From: Nemophila menziesii
Taxonomy: Eukaryota > Streptophyta > Magnoliopsida > Boraginales > Hydrophyllaceae
NCBI GenBank assembly: GCA_029959085.1
Contig: JARWIR010000018.1
Location: 19,529,001-19,593,000, forward strand
Length of the DNA stretch: 64,000 nucleotides
Direction: 5' to 3'
The translations under genes were made by a program, and so were the position numbers. Shown piece by piece: positions 41,038-52,937 of the stretch (positions are counted from its first letter, which is position 1; each line of letters begins with the position of its first letter). The notes under the pieces are model-generated. The model was not told the origin of the DNA. It saw nothing but the letters and a program-made list of their open reading frames with translations, and searched no databases.

Positions 41038-41425
41038 TTCACATTTTCACTCGTTGGAAAAAAACAAAAACAAAAAAGGAATCCCTTCACACTCACCTTC
41101 CCACTAAACCCGCCACCACTCAGGACCATTCTTCACCATTATCAACCCGGCTTGTCGACGAACCAAAATTAAGGTAAAATATTAATTTTTATTGTATAAA
41201 CTCTAATAAAAATTGATTTAATTTTAACCTAATCTCATCATTTACAAATTTTCAAAATATACCTTATTATATTTTTATACAAATTCAACAATGGCGGCAT
41301 TTTTTGATTGTTTTTCAGTAAATATCCATTTAACCGAACTGCTGGAGATGGTCTTATAAAACCCGATATCAGCAATCCCCTAAATTTTGAGGGGCTAAAA
41401 CGTAATTATCAAAAAGAAATTTCAA
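41038..41425 (+). other. 5' flank of CDC48B
   Basis: The stretch between the LINE tail and the first codon of CDC48B. A TATA-like TTATAAAACCC lies at about 41355, roughly 70 bp before the ATG, so it could be the core promoter. The LINE tail sits only about 390 bp upstream of the start codon, so the native upstream promoter was displaced or is very compact. Confidence 0.5.
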
Positions 41426-43990
41426 ATGGAAAGCAGCAGTAGCAGCTGCACAAACGGCGGCGATGAGTGGCGAGCGGAGGAAGCAGTTGCCGGGAACGCA
41501 GAAGCACTTCAAGCTATTCGAGAACTCATTATTTATCCACTTCGCTATTCTCGCGAGTCTCAAAAACTCGGTCTCAAAGTACTCTCTTCTACACATATAC
41601 AATATATATAAACCCTAATTTGTTTATTAAATTAATTAATTCATTATAGTGGCCTCGCGGTTTATTGCTTTACGGTCCTCCTGGAACTGGAAAAGTACGT
41701 ATTTAATTTTTTTTATTGTTAAGTTGCTTATATATTTAATAACTGTTTGAATTTATCCAAAACTTAGACAAGCTTGGTTCGAGCAATTGTTCGAGAATGT
41801 GATGCACATTTGACAGTAATAAGGTAATCTTTCATATGTGTTTCATCTTCATAAATTATAACTCAAGAATTGTTCATTCAATTGTATAATAAATGTGTAT
41901 TTTCAGTCCTCATTCTGTTCATCGAGCACATACAGGAGAAAGTGAGAAAATCTTACGAGATTCTTTTACTGAAGCATCATCTCAAGCAAAATCAGGAAAA
42001 CCATCCGTTATTTTTATCGATGAAATTGATGCTTTATGTCCTCGTCGAAATTCTAGGTATAAAATTATTTTATTTGTCAAAAATAAATATATTTATTCGC
42101 TTATATATTCGTACTTTTACAGTAGAGCACAAGATACTCGTGTAGCATCTCAGCTTATTATGTTAATGGACTCTAATAAATCTTCATCTTCAGCATTATC
42201 ACATGTTGTAGTAGTAGCATCAACAAATAGGTAAGTAAATATTGTATAATACAAGGACTTATATGCAAATATAACAACACGCTAACATTAAATCTATATC
42301 CAGGTTAGATTCAATCGATCCTGCTTTAAGAAGATCAGGCCGTTTCGATTCAGAAGTTGAAGTCACCACACCTAATGAAATTGAGCGTTTTCAAATTCTC
42401 AAAGTACGAAAAAAAAATTATTTTAGATTTAATTTTAAATTCTTATTATTGTTTTAAATTTCAGCTTTATACAAAGAAGCTTGAATTAGGTCCAGATGTA
42501 GATTTGCAAGCTATAGCTTCGTCTTGTAATGGATACGTAGGGGCAGATTTGGAAGCTTTATGTCGTGAAGCTGCGTTATCATCAGTAAAAAGAGGTTTAA
42601 ATTCATGTTTGACTTTCATTGACTGGGATCACGCTAAGTCTATCGTGGGTCCCAGTATAACTAGAGGCGTAACAGTAGAGATACCAAAAGTAACATGGGA
42701 AGATATAGGAGGACTTCAAGACTTAAAGGTAGTGTTTTTTAGTTTATACGAAATAATTATATAATTTTTTTTTTTAAATTAAATAATGTAACAGAAAAAG
42801 CTTCGTCAAGCTGTTGAATGGCCGTTAAAACATGCAAATGTTTTTACAAGATTAGGTGTTTCGCCTATGCGTGGTATACTTCTTCATGGTCCACCTGGTT
42901 GTTCCAAAACTACCCTTGCTAAAGCTGCTGCTCATGCTGCACAAGCATCTTTTTTTTCCTTAAGGTATCTTTTAGTCTTGTAATGTTTTTGTTTAAAAAG
43001 ATAAATATTAATTTTTTTTTATATAATTAATTAGTGGAGCAGAATTATATTCAATGTATGTTGGTGAAGGAGAAGCTTTGTTACGTAATACATTTAGAAG
43101 AGCGAGACTTACAGCACCAAGTATAATATTTTTCGATGAAGCTGATGTAATTGCTACTAAACGGTAAGTAAATAAGTAATTTATTCTATGTGGGACCCAC
43201 TTGTTTGTTCTGATTTTTTTTTTTTTTTAGAGGAGGGAGTTCGAATAGTAGTGCAGTTGGTGAGAGGCTTTTATCTACTTTACTTACCGAAATGGATGGT
43301 TTAGAACAAGCTAAGGTAATTAATTAATTAATTTATTAAATTATTCTTTTTCTTTTAATATTTATATTTATTAAATATAGGGAATACTAGTTTTAGCTGC
43401 AACAAATCGGCCTTACGCGATTGATGAAGCGCTTATGCGACCTGGACGATTCGATCTTGTAAGAACTTAAATTTAATTATTTTTTTCAAAAAAAAAAAAA
43501 TTAATTATGTGTATGTTTTTAGGTGTTATATGTACCACCACCAGATAAGGAAGCGAGATATGAAATAATGCAAGTACATACACGTAACATGAAAGTGAGT
43601 GAAGATGTTGATTTGAAGCAAATAGCTGAAGATACTGAGAATTTTACAGGGGCAGAATTGGAAGGTCTTTGTAGAGAAGCTGGAATAGTTGCATTAAGAG
43701 AAGATATATCTGCAAATATGGTGTGTGATCGTCATTTTCGAATTGTACAAGTGTCGCTTAAACCAGGGCTTACGAAAGAGGAGATTGATTCGTATTCTTC
43801 TTTTATGAAGAATCCTTGTCTGGGCCCACGTGGAGATGAAATTAGTTATGAAGGGAAGAATAAGAAGAAGAAGAAGAATTTATATGTTTTGAAAAGTTTT
43901 GTAGTTGGAATTGTTGGAGTAGTTTTATCTGTTGGTGTGAAGTGTGTGTTTATGTCTACTGATAGAAGAAGTTTTGTAGTTAGTACATGA
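41426..43990 (+). CDS. CDC48B: CDC48B-like AAA ATPase (12 exons, about 601 aa)
   Basis: Exons: 41426-41578, 41650-41694, 41768-41823, 41907-42056, 42123-42230, 42304-42403, 42465-42728, 42795-42964, 43035-43163, 43231-43315, 43381-43458, 43523-43990. All introns are GT-AG and the frame is continuous, 1806 bp. There are two AAA modules. Module 1: Walker A GPPGTGKT (split between exons 2 and 3), Walker [15 protein letters not shown] sensor, RRSGRFD. Module 2: Walker A GPPGCSKT, Walker [28 protein letters not shown], each with a C-terminal [22 protein letters not shown] lid. The length and short N-terminus match Arabidopsis CDC48B better than true CDC48. CDC48-type ATPases unfold proteins or take complexes apart; the specific role of CDC48B is not established. 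The C-terminus has a Lys run followed by a ~19-residue hydrophobic segment. Confidence 0.95.
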
Positions 43991-44368
43991 AATTTTGGGA
44001 AGTATGAATTGTTTTGTTCTTGAGTTGTAAGAAGAAATTTGGATTATTTTATTTTGGGGAATTTACATTATTTTTTAGTGTGGATTATTTAGTATTCTGT
44101 TACAGGACCCTGGTGTGAAAGTTTATTATTGTGCAGGTCCCTGGTACGGGGATGAGTTCTTATCAGGTCCTTGGCTTTCTAAGTTTTGCGGGACAGACCC
44201 CTGAAACTTATTGGAGTACAGGCTCCCGAATATTGGAGTTTTGCATCCATTTTTATCTTGGGAAATCTTAGGTAACTACCTATTTCAGAGAGAAGATAAT
44301 TCTCAAACAAAATGAAAAAACATAATTGTAATATTTTTTGAAACAAATGTAGTACATCTATTAAGAGT
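43991..44368 (+). other. 3' flank of CDC48B
   Basis: T-rich sequence typical of a plant 3' UTR directly after the stop (about 43991-44100), then a GGTCCCTGGTACGGG...GGTCCTTGG...GACCCCTG repeat-like stretch at 44105-44225. No further gene. Confidence 0.5.
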
Positions 44369-45164
44369 CAGGGTGGTTATCGGTCCGTTTTGGACCGGTT
44401 CGGACCGGTCCTTAGCTGATCTGGGCCTTACCGGTCCGGTCCGGCTTACTGTGTCCACTCTTACCGGAACTAGCAAAGTGGGAGACACGAATCGGTAGTG
44501 TGGACCGGTTTAACCGGTCCGGTTCCAACCAGATCTTTTTTTTTTTTTTTTTTTTTGGTTTGATAAATCTTGATTTTAATAATTTTTTGTTTTTAAAATT
44601 GATATATTAAGGAGTTTTTGTTTTGTTTTGGTTTGTTTGAAGTATTTAATATATTTTTCTCTTATACATTATTTGTTTGGTTTAATTTTGTCTGTTAGGG
44701 TTTTAATGTTATATTGACTATGTGTTTTAGTTGTCAGTTGAAAAAATTATATATTAGTTGCTTAGTAATCTAATAGTTGGGTTTGTAATTAGTAAACTAA
44801 TAGTCACAAAACCTATTAAACTAAAAGACGGGTTTGTAATTAGTAAACTAATAGTCACAAAACCTATTAAACTAAAAGACGATAACCTATTTATAACCTA
44901 GTTTATGTTAGTGTTTCTAACATACAAACAATATAAATCATAATAGCAAAGTACAAAAATAAAAAAACTTAACAAACAAATAAAATTATTACAAACTGTT
45001 TAAATGATTCAAAATAACATTAAATTTAAATAATTGAAATAAATATATCTATACCTTTTTTTGAATGTATAGAGACCTCTTTTGTAGTGTTGATATACTT
45101 AGTAATCCAAGGAGTTGATATGCTTTAAAAAAAGATGAATAGAGTTAACATTTGCAAACCTTAG

Positions 45165-45735
45165 GGGTCTTTCAAACATTTTCTAAACTTAGTTAGGTTA
45201 TAAAGTAACATTTTCGAGACTTAAGGGGCTTTTCTACAAAGACTAGGGGTTATTGTTCATTAACCTAAAGTGTAGGGGTCATTTTCGAGATTTAAGGATT
45301 TTATTTATCAAAGACTAGGGGTTATTTTTCATTAACCTAAAGTGTAGGGGTCATTTTCGAGACTTAAGGGTTTTTTTTATCAAAGACTAGGGGTTATTTT
45401 TCATTTACCTAAAGTGCATGGGTCATTTTCAGGACTTAAGGGGTATTTTATATCAAAGACTAGGGGTTATTTTTCATTCACCTAAAGTGTAGGGGTCATT
45501 TTCGAGACTTAAGGGGGGGGTTGTCAAAGAGTAGGGGTTATTTGCCATTTACCTAAAGTTTAGGGGTCATTTTCGAGACTTAAGGGGGGGTTTTTTATCA
45601 AAGACTAGGGGTTATTTTTCATTTACCTAAAGTGTAGGGGTCATTTTCGAGACTTAAGGGTTTTTTTTATCAAAGACTAGGGGTTATTTTTCATTTACCT
45701 AAAGTGTAGGGGTCATTTTCGAGAATAAGGTATAA
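45165..45735. repeat. minisatellite, about 72-bp unit, 7-8 copies
   Basis: Each unit contains CAAAGACTAGGGGTTATTTT, TCATTTACCTAAAGTGTAGG and GGTCATTTTCGAGACTTAAG plus a variable G- or T-run. Unit starts fall near 45240, 45312, 45384, 45456, 45526, 45602 and 45674. Length variation lies mainly in the homopolymer at the unit end. Related single phrases extend to about 45840. Confidence 0.93.
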
Positions 45736-46737
45736 GTATATTTACAAAGACTAAGGGCCTTTCTTATTCTTTACAAAGACTATGGGGCTTTTTTACAAAG
45801 ACTAAGTGTATTTTTAACACTTTTTTCGAAAGTAAAGGGTTACAATTTACAGATTTACACAAAGTTAACTACACAAAGTAAAGGGGGGGGGGGGGGGGAA
45901 AGAGTTTACCTTGTGATGTTTGAAATACAATTGCGAGTTTGAATAAGATATGAAAGAAACTTGAAATTAAAAAATAAAGTTAAGTAAATAAAAGTGAAGT
46001 TTTTGTTTCGTAAGTTAAAAATTGTTTGCAAGGTGAGTATTACAAATGAAAGAGACACACTTACATAGGCAAAAAAGAAGGTGTGTAAAGATGGTAGTTA
46101 GATTTAAAATGGTAGATGAGATGTGACTTTTTTTAAGAGTTTAAATACAATGCTGAAAATAGCACTTCTCTTTATATCTAACCTTTATCACAAAAGATCT
46201 TTACTGGTTTTGAAGTGACTAAAATCAAAACCATTTAATAGAATTTCAGAATTTTGAAATCATCCCCTACTTTACTTCATAAATCGGAAAATTTTAAACC
46301 CCATTTATATTTTTCAAATGTTAGAAATACAACAACTTGGCAATTGCATGTTACATTGCAAATAGAATTTGGTTAAAAACAATTTAGTATTGCAATGTCA
46401 TCACCAAAACCGCCCAAGTGTTATGTTGGTACAAAAAAGGAAAATCAAAATCGTGTAAGGACTAAAATGCTAAGAATCAGATTTAAAATCATCAATTCTG
46501 AAATTCCTTTATATCCAAATCCAAAGTTTTTGATAAATAAGGGCTCAATTTATCATCAAGTATTGTATATATAAAAGTTTATCATCATTTTTGTTTAAAG
46601 AAGGGGATGATTTGCATTTCAAAGAACTAAAAACCCATCAATTCTTAAAAACAATCAACTATTTCCGTCAATTCAACCCAATTTCAACTACTTGATCTTA
46701 ACATTCTTAACCGATTCCTTCAATTCGTAAATTATGA

Positions 46738-47375
46738 TTTCAAAGGGACCAAACATTCAAATTTAAATATTATATTCATTATCCAAATTGTAATATATAT
46801 AGCTTAATTGAAATATATATATTTCAAGATACACAGGGACTAAAGTTGCAATTTTTGAAATTCAGTTCAACAAATGTAGACAACTTCACCAAAAACAGGA
46901 CCAATATAGCACAAAATTATTAATTTTTCCCACAAATTTATCAAAAAACAGTGATTTTTTTCCCAAAACCGAGTATAAAAAATTTTAGAAAATCCAAAAT
47001 CCCTCATAATCAGATAAATTACACATGGGTTCAAAGCCATAGTAGTCAAAGGGACCAAACATGCAAATTCAACTACTCAAAATTAATCAACATTGCCAAA
47101 CTGTTTTATTTTCATTCTCCAAATTGAAACACATATACTTTTCAAGATACACATGGACTAAAGTTGCAATTTTCGAAAATAAGTTCAACAGTTGTAGACA
47201 ACTTCACCAAAAACAGGACTAATATAACACAAACCATTGATTTTCCCACAAATTTATCAAAAACCAGTGATTTTTTTTCAGAACCGGGTATCAAAAATTG
47301 CCGAAAATCCAAAATCACTCTAAGTTAGATCAATTACACGTGGGTTCAAATCCATCTACTTTCCATAGTAGTCAA
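46738..47375. repeat. two-copy tandem duplication, about 310 bp
   Basis: Two copies share TCAAAGGGACCAAACAT (46738 and 47047), CAAGATACACAGGGACTAAA / CAAGATACACATGGACTAAA (46827 and 47143), AGACAACTTCACCAAAAACA and AAATTTATCAAAAA. They are clearly diverged, so the duplication is old. Confidence 0.85.
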
Positions 47376-48058
47376 TACATAAACCATCAACAATAAATCG
47401 CAACTTCATCATCAGAGCACCATTAGAAAATGCCAACAAGAATAATCAAAGATATCATTACAAAAAATAGATAAAAAACATTATAGAAATGAAAAATGAA
47501 GATTAGAGAAGAATTAGACAAACCATAGGGAAGAATTAGACAAACCACCATCCACCACCACCGTATATCGGCGTATTACGAACCCAAACCACCACTAAAT
47601 CCTTCGAATAATCAAGCCACTATCACAAAATCAAACCACCAAAGCTTAATCGAGCCACCACAAATTAATCATACCACTAGTATCTCAAAAGGGAAGTGAA
47701 TGGGGGAGGTGGGTTTGGTGAGATAATTTAACGCTTTCGAAACAATGGGGTGTATTGAATGGGATGGGTGGGTTTGGATTCGAAAGAATGGGGTGTATTG
47801 AATGGGGTCGGAGGGATGGGTTTTATGTTTATTGTTTTATTAGAAAAAAATATTAATTCTTATCGGCCCGGTTCGTTCCGGACCGATTCTGTATAAGGTT
47901 TTTTTAATAGAACCGAGCCGTTAACCACACTACAGGTTCAGAGCGGTCCAGAACCGCCAGCCACCTCCGGTTCGGTTCGGTTCTGGAACCGACCGATCTG
48001 GTCCGGTCTGGTGGACCGGAGAACCGGTACCGTTAGTCAGGCTGAATTAGGAGTAAGA

Positions 48059-48092
<34 letters not shown>
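48059..48092. repeat. (TA)n microsatellite
   Basis: A run of alternating T and A of about 33 bp just outside the hAT-like element. Similar runs lie at 51166-51188 and 61341-61372. Confidence 0.9.
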
Positions 48093-48095
<3 letters not shown>

Positions 48096-49865
48096 CACAT
48101 TTTTTTTTCTTACAAAATTACATATTATTGGAACTTTATTTTGGTATAGAAAAAGTAAATAGAGTTTTATCCATTTTTGACACAGACGGTATTTAAGGGT
48201 AAGTCTACCATACACTTTGTGTATATTAACAAATAAAAATAACTGTAAAAAAAATTAATATACGATTCTACCTTTGATTTGACTAAATTTTGAGTGGCTC
48301 AAAAAAGATTTGACATAAAGCAACTTTTTTCTTTGAATTAATTTATTTTTTAATATTGTTAAATCATTTATTAATATTTTAAATGTTTTATTCGATTTTA
48401 CATAATACGTTTCATCACTTTAGTGTATATTTTCATTCCAAACCGTTTGTATATTTTTGCCAAATGGTGGCTATGTGTATTTTTTGGTCTGATGTCCCAA
48501 ACGTAGAATACTTGCCATAAAACCCTCTTAGGACATTTGTCGCACATGCATAATTTTGATTTATTTTTTAAGTTATATATTTTCGAAACTAATTAAAAAA
48601 AATCTTTGCATGGTGGCATTGAGAGGCCATTCAAGACCACTTTTTTCTCTTTCCTTGTCTCCCCACCTTCCTCGTTCTCTTTCTCTATCTCTCTATCTTT
48701 CTCGAGTAACATCATCCACCATTGAAAAACACCTAAAAACTCCATTAAAGATCATTCTTGAAGGTTTAATTGTTATAAGTTTAGTCTACATTTGTTGCCA
48801 TCATTTAGTTAATCCTTTGAAGTCCACGATTCGCACTTCCGACGAGTTTGATTTCTAGTGGATTTCGTTAGTAATTTTCGACGAGGAATATCCATAACTA
48901 TGGCGAAGAACGGAGCCAAAGCAGTAAAAGGTAGGTCCCTTTAAAAACTAAAAATCCAAAAAAATGGTTAGTTGAGTCCATTTTTTTTGGCTTTTTTAAT
49001 GTTATTGGGTATGTTTGGCTCGAGTATAAACGATTTTCTATTAATTTCTTTGGATATTGAATATGTGGTTTTAAGCTATTTGCGTACTAATTGGGTTTTA
49101 GGGTTAGAGTGTTTTAGGGTTTTATGAAAACTTGATTTCTAGTCTAGTTTAGGTAATATGTAAGTTCATTTAAGTTTTATAATCAAGTAACTGAATGTAG
49201 TGTGATTGAATAATGTTAATCAACTAGATGTTGAAAAGATCAAATATTTGTCATCCTGAAGATTGACAAACCTTAGAACATACACATCCTACAACAAGTA
49301 AAGAGAAAGAGGGGAGTGTTTCATTAATGAGGAAGTGGCAGATTACATTAACGTGTGAATTAGATACTGCCGCAGTGAATAGGTTTAGGAAATACCTGGG
49401 GGTTCTGATTCTCATGGGAAGGAGGACAAAGGGGTTTTATGATAACATGATTAGGGTACATCATTTAAGAATACAAATTCTTGTTGCGCCTCAAAAATAG
49501 GGTTTGGTTAAAATTATTATCAGAATTCAAAAAATGAATAGATTAAAAAAAATTAAAAATATGAGTAACGATGCATATGCCCCCTGTATTTTGAAAGTTT
49601 TGACTTATTACCCCCTTAATAAAAAAGAATTGCTTACCCTCTAAACTTTAAAGGTGAATGACATATAAGGTCTTGATGACTAGATTTTTGTCCTATAGGA
49701 ACTAGTGGGAATCTTATTTCTTTAAAGAGACCTCAAGGATGACAAAATACTAAAATAACCTTATATAATACAAAAAACACTAAAAGACAAAAAAAATTAT
49801 TGAGTGTTGTCACTATTCATCTCCGGCTACCACCCACCGACCACCCACCGACCACCGGGAAAAAA
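48093..49865. other. AT-rich spacer, no supported gene
   Basis: The segment at 48600-48860 has a pyrimidine-rich CT block and a 100-aa frame without known domain. At 48900-48930, ATGGCGAAGAACGGAGCC reads MAKNGAKAVK and is followed by GTAGGT, so it could be a first exon, but no second exon is recognisable. A more GC-rich stretch at 49310-49480 (DTAAVNRFRKYLGVLILMGR in one frame) also looks like a coding relic that I cannot identify. Confidence 0.35.
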
Positions 49866-50125
49866 TATAGAGTGTCGGAGAAAAATGTAGAATATTGGAA
49901 AAAATATAGAGTATCAGAAAAAACAAAGAGTAACAGAAAGAAAAAATAGAGTATTAGAAAAAATATAGAATATCGAAATTAAAACATTGAGTATTGGGAA
50001 AATTGCTGAGTACTCCGATAAAAACCACAGAGTAATATTTAAAAAATACAAAGTATTCAAAGAAAATGCAGAGTGCTCACTAAAAAATGCGAGGTAATCA
50101 TTACAAAATGCAGAGTAATCTCCAA
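49866..50125 (+). repeat. degenerate short tandem repeat, ~20-24-bp unit
   Basis: About a dozen imperfect copies of a unit like ATAGAGTATCAGAAAAAA (AGAGT/AGTA core followed by an A-rich stretch) occur between 49866 and 50125. Unit length drifts. No palindromes or spacer-like unique sequences are present, so it is not CRISPR-like. Confidence 0.6.
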
Positions 50126-50750
50126 CAATTACACTTTATTAAATTTTCAAACATTACAACATGGCTTGCTAAGAATAAGAAAAAGAAAAATCTAAAATAA
50201 ACTATACCACTACCTGCGCAACAAGGAAAAAAAAGGCAAAGTTCATGTAACTTAAAAGTTTCTGCGTATTACGTCAAAAAAACTACATGTATTTGACAAA
50301 ATAAATTTCCAATCGAGATCTCAAAAATCCGGCGACCGGCGAGCATCAGTTGACCTCCATACCACCAGCAATCCATCTCCGAACCAGCGTAGAAGAACGC
50401 AAAGCTCCTTCAAATCGTCGGCCATAACTTCGCAAATAATGGAATGGCTTCATTTACTGAGTATTGAGAAGAAGCAAGCGATGGTCGGAGCTGCTTCGCA
50501 AACAGCATAGAGCTCTATTATCGTAGAGCTTCCCATTGCACCAGCAGATATGCAAATCTCGAACGCAAATCACGAATGGAGGTCATTCGTGAACGGCACA
50601 ACGAAGCTTTCTCAGAACTTTCTTCACCAGCAAAGATCTCACAACCTTCTGCAATACGACGACACTGACGGTGTCCTCCCGACTTCTTCTTGGCGACCTT
50701 CTTCGCTGCCTCAGCTTTCAATACCAAGTATTCAGTACAAGGTATGAAAT
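50126..50750. other. unassigned GC-richer segment, possible gene relic
   Basis: From 50320 to 50745 the base composition is closer to coding DNA (GGCGACCGGCGAGC, AACGGCACAACGAAGC). Open frames exist on both strands (50550-50747 plus; 50518-50727 minus), none with a domain I know. It ends at CAAGGTATGAAAT, which could be a splice donor. It may be an exon relic or captured gene fragment. Confidence 0.3.
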
Positions 50751-50757
50751 ATTTTAT

Positions 50758-50885
50758 TCTTGACTAAAAACCTCTACAATTAGGTCGTTGATCATTCCAT
50801 TTCATCACAATCTTTCCTTTAAAAAGAGAAATTTGTGGTGAAATGGAATGACTACGACCTGATTGTAATAATTTTTAATTGAGCT
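50758..50885. repeat. long hairpin / fold-back sequence
   Basis: The left arm 50777-50810 (CAATTAGGTCGTTGATCATT...TTTCATCACAA) pairs with the right arm 50832-50865 (TTGTGGTGAAATGGAATGAC...GACCTGATTG), leaving a loop of ~21 bases. Pairing is weaker but continues outward (TAAAAA...TACAAT against the inverse of ATTGTAATAATTTTTAA). Over the core arms only about five positions mismatch or bulge. It could be a tiny fold-back MITE or a small-RNA precursor. Confidence 0.8.
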
Positions 50886-51604
50886 ACATGTTGGGTTGGT
50901 TCGATTTCAATGATTTTGGTTACATTCCATAGTAAGTATATTTACAAAATATAAAAAAATGCCTACATATCTAATTAGATTATATTTATCATATTAATAT
51001 TTATAGATATTTGTATTCACAAAATAAGTTTTAACAAAATTTAGGTCTATAATATCAATTACTATAGGACTATATATAAAAAAAAAAAAGCCATACAAAA
51101 TGACAGATTTAAGATCTACATTATAAAAATCATAATTCAAATTTTTGTATTATTATAGATATAACATATATATATATATATATATATTTATGAATATGAT
51201 AATCTTATACCTAATATGTTTGACGTATAATATTAGAGAAGTTATCTCTCAATATATAATGTTTTAATCGAAATATAAAACCTCTAGAAAAGAAATATTC
51301 TGAATGAAAGAGAAGACGGCGTATCACTTGAGAGAAAAGAATAGAATACTTGTGTGGGATGAATAGGTTTAATGATGTATGTATATGTAGTAGTGAGTGA
51401 GGCCGCATCGGTGTTGGGCCGACAAGAAATTCTTTATTATGTGTACCAACATAAATTATAAAAATGAAATAAAACATTGGGCTTGGGTATTTTTAGTGGG
51501 ATTGTCATCCCTAACTATGCCAATTTCTTTCTTGTCATTAAAACAAATACATGATATCGTATGTCCAAACCCTACTAGTCAACCAATACCTAAATGAGAA
51601 AATC
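50886..51604. other. AT-rich spacer
   Basis: AT-rich, with a (TA)n run at about 51166-51188. Nothing coding is recognised. Confidence 0.5.
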
Positions 51605-52930
51605 TATATCTAATATCAAAGTATTGAACCCTTGCTTGCGACTCTTATCTGGAGGCCTAACAATAGCATCTGCCTGGTGGTTGAGAGCTCGCGGAATATG
51701 GTGAAAGGTTACCAGAGAAAACCTATTAGCTAATTTCTCGATCCATCACAGCAAAGGCCGAACCTACCAGCTAGACTCCGATGGACGCAGAATACCTAAA
51801 ATAACTTCAAGGTTATTTGAACAATTCTCCTTCAGAACTTGATCAAAGTGTTCGCACATATCTGTCGCATACAGAACCACTCGCGCCTCACCCTCCACCG
51901 ATGAATTCCAAAGGCGAACGACTAAGTGGGTCTTTTGCGTTCCAATAGATTTATGCACTTCGACAATGTATATTCATGTAGGTTTCCATCTCTATTTGAA
52001 CAAAGAACCGCATAGAAAAGATATTTTGACCTAGGGTGGAACATTTAGATGAGGTTTCTCAGTATACCCTAGGGACACTCTAGCTAAACAAAATCCCTAG
52101 TCTGAACCAAAAATCTCTATCATTTCTCTATCTACCGATTTGACGATTTGACAATGGATTCAACTTGAATATTGCCCGTCTCTTGATATTCCTTCATTTT
52201 TTCTTTTAAATTTTTTAGAGAACAAAGAGAATATATGACTTAACAAACTTTCTTTCAACATAAGTATTAATGACTCACAATATCTAATATCTAATGGTAT
52301 CTTCCACGTGGTGCTTAACTCGGATCAGTAGTGATGATTCTGCCCAAGCCAGTGTGCTTACTAGGCGTTAGAGAAGAAGATGCTCAATTGATTCCACTTC
52401 ACCTGGACACTATTAACATTTATCGTTTACCCCACATTTCCTTTTTCTTAAATTTAACGTCATAGGAAGAGCATTTTTACAAAGTTTTTTAACCAAAAAT
52501 CCTCACTTTTGATAAGACATTCCACTTCCATAACACATTCCAGTTCTTGGGCTAGGTGCCACATTTGATTTATTTTTTTGTTCTTCACCTTCCATAAAGT
52601 CTTCATTAAGAATTTTATATCTTGATTTAGTCAAGTAGGTACTTGGTTTAGTAAAAGACCAAACTAACATAGCTAGAGTTTGACGTTGACAGGTTGAAAT
52701 ATGTTTAATGTTATTTTATGGCGACACCGAGAGAAGATCGTCAATTAGTATGTACACCACTCATCAGATTCTTCCATCATAAGTTGGGAGACCTATGCAA
52801 TGTTCATATTTACTAGGTTCTCCAGATGGTTAGGAAACTCCAACCATCTATGTTTCCAGATTTTTTGTGTCTTCCCCATAACCGATTTGCATACTTACAT
52901 GTTACAGGTGGAAATATGTAGCTTACATAA
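51605..52930 (-). pseudogene. LINE ORF2 relic: zinc-binding and RNase H parts
   Basis: On the minus strand the RNase H end is readable at 51620-51720 (LANRFSLVTFHHIPRALNHQ then ADAIVRPPDKSRK), with an earlier RNase H piece at 51764-51930 (EGEARVVLYATDM, LKENCSNNLEVIL). Further upstream, near 52380-52570, lies the zinc-binding region (WNVLWKWNVLSKVRIFG, LNLRKRKCGVNDKC, EVESIEHLLL). Stops and frame changes are frequent. The catalytic Asp of the END-type motif is Cys here. Such domains also occur in host RNase H-like genes, but the order zinc-binding then RNase H indicates a LINE. No tail or target duplication was found. Confidence 0.6.
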
Positions 52931-52937
52931 TGCTTGA

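Larger units (their letters stand above)
44369..48046. mobile_element. hAT-like non-autonomous element, about 3.7 kb
   Basis: The left end, CAGGGTGGTTATCGGTCCG, and the inverse of the right end, CAGCCTGACTAACGGTACCGG, match at about 13 of 18 positions. Both ends carry dense GGACCGGTTCGGACCGG-type repeats (44380-44525 and 47870-48030), as expected of subterminal transposase sites. A near-match of 8 bp, TTAAGAGT at 44361-44368 and TTAGGAGT at 48047-48054, could be the hAT target duplication, though it needs two extra bases at the right end. The interior has no transposase frame; it holds a minisatellite and a ~310-bp tandem duplication. The orientation is unknown. Confidence 0.65.

Noticed and set aside
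45165..45735. CRISPR-like array
   Set aside because: Direct tandem units without unique spacers, in a plant nuclear context; a minisatellite.
48556..48858. 100-aa plus-strand ORF
   Set aside because: Low-complexity Ser/Leu stretch from a CT-rich tract; no domain or conserved neighbour.
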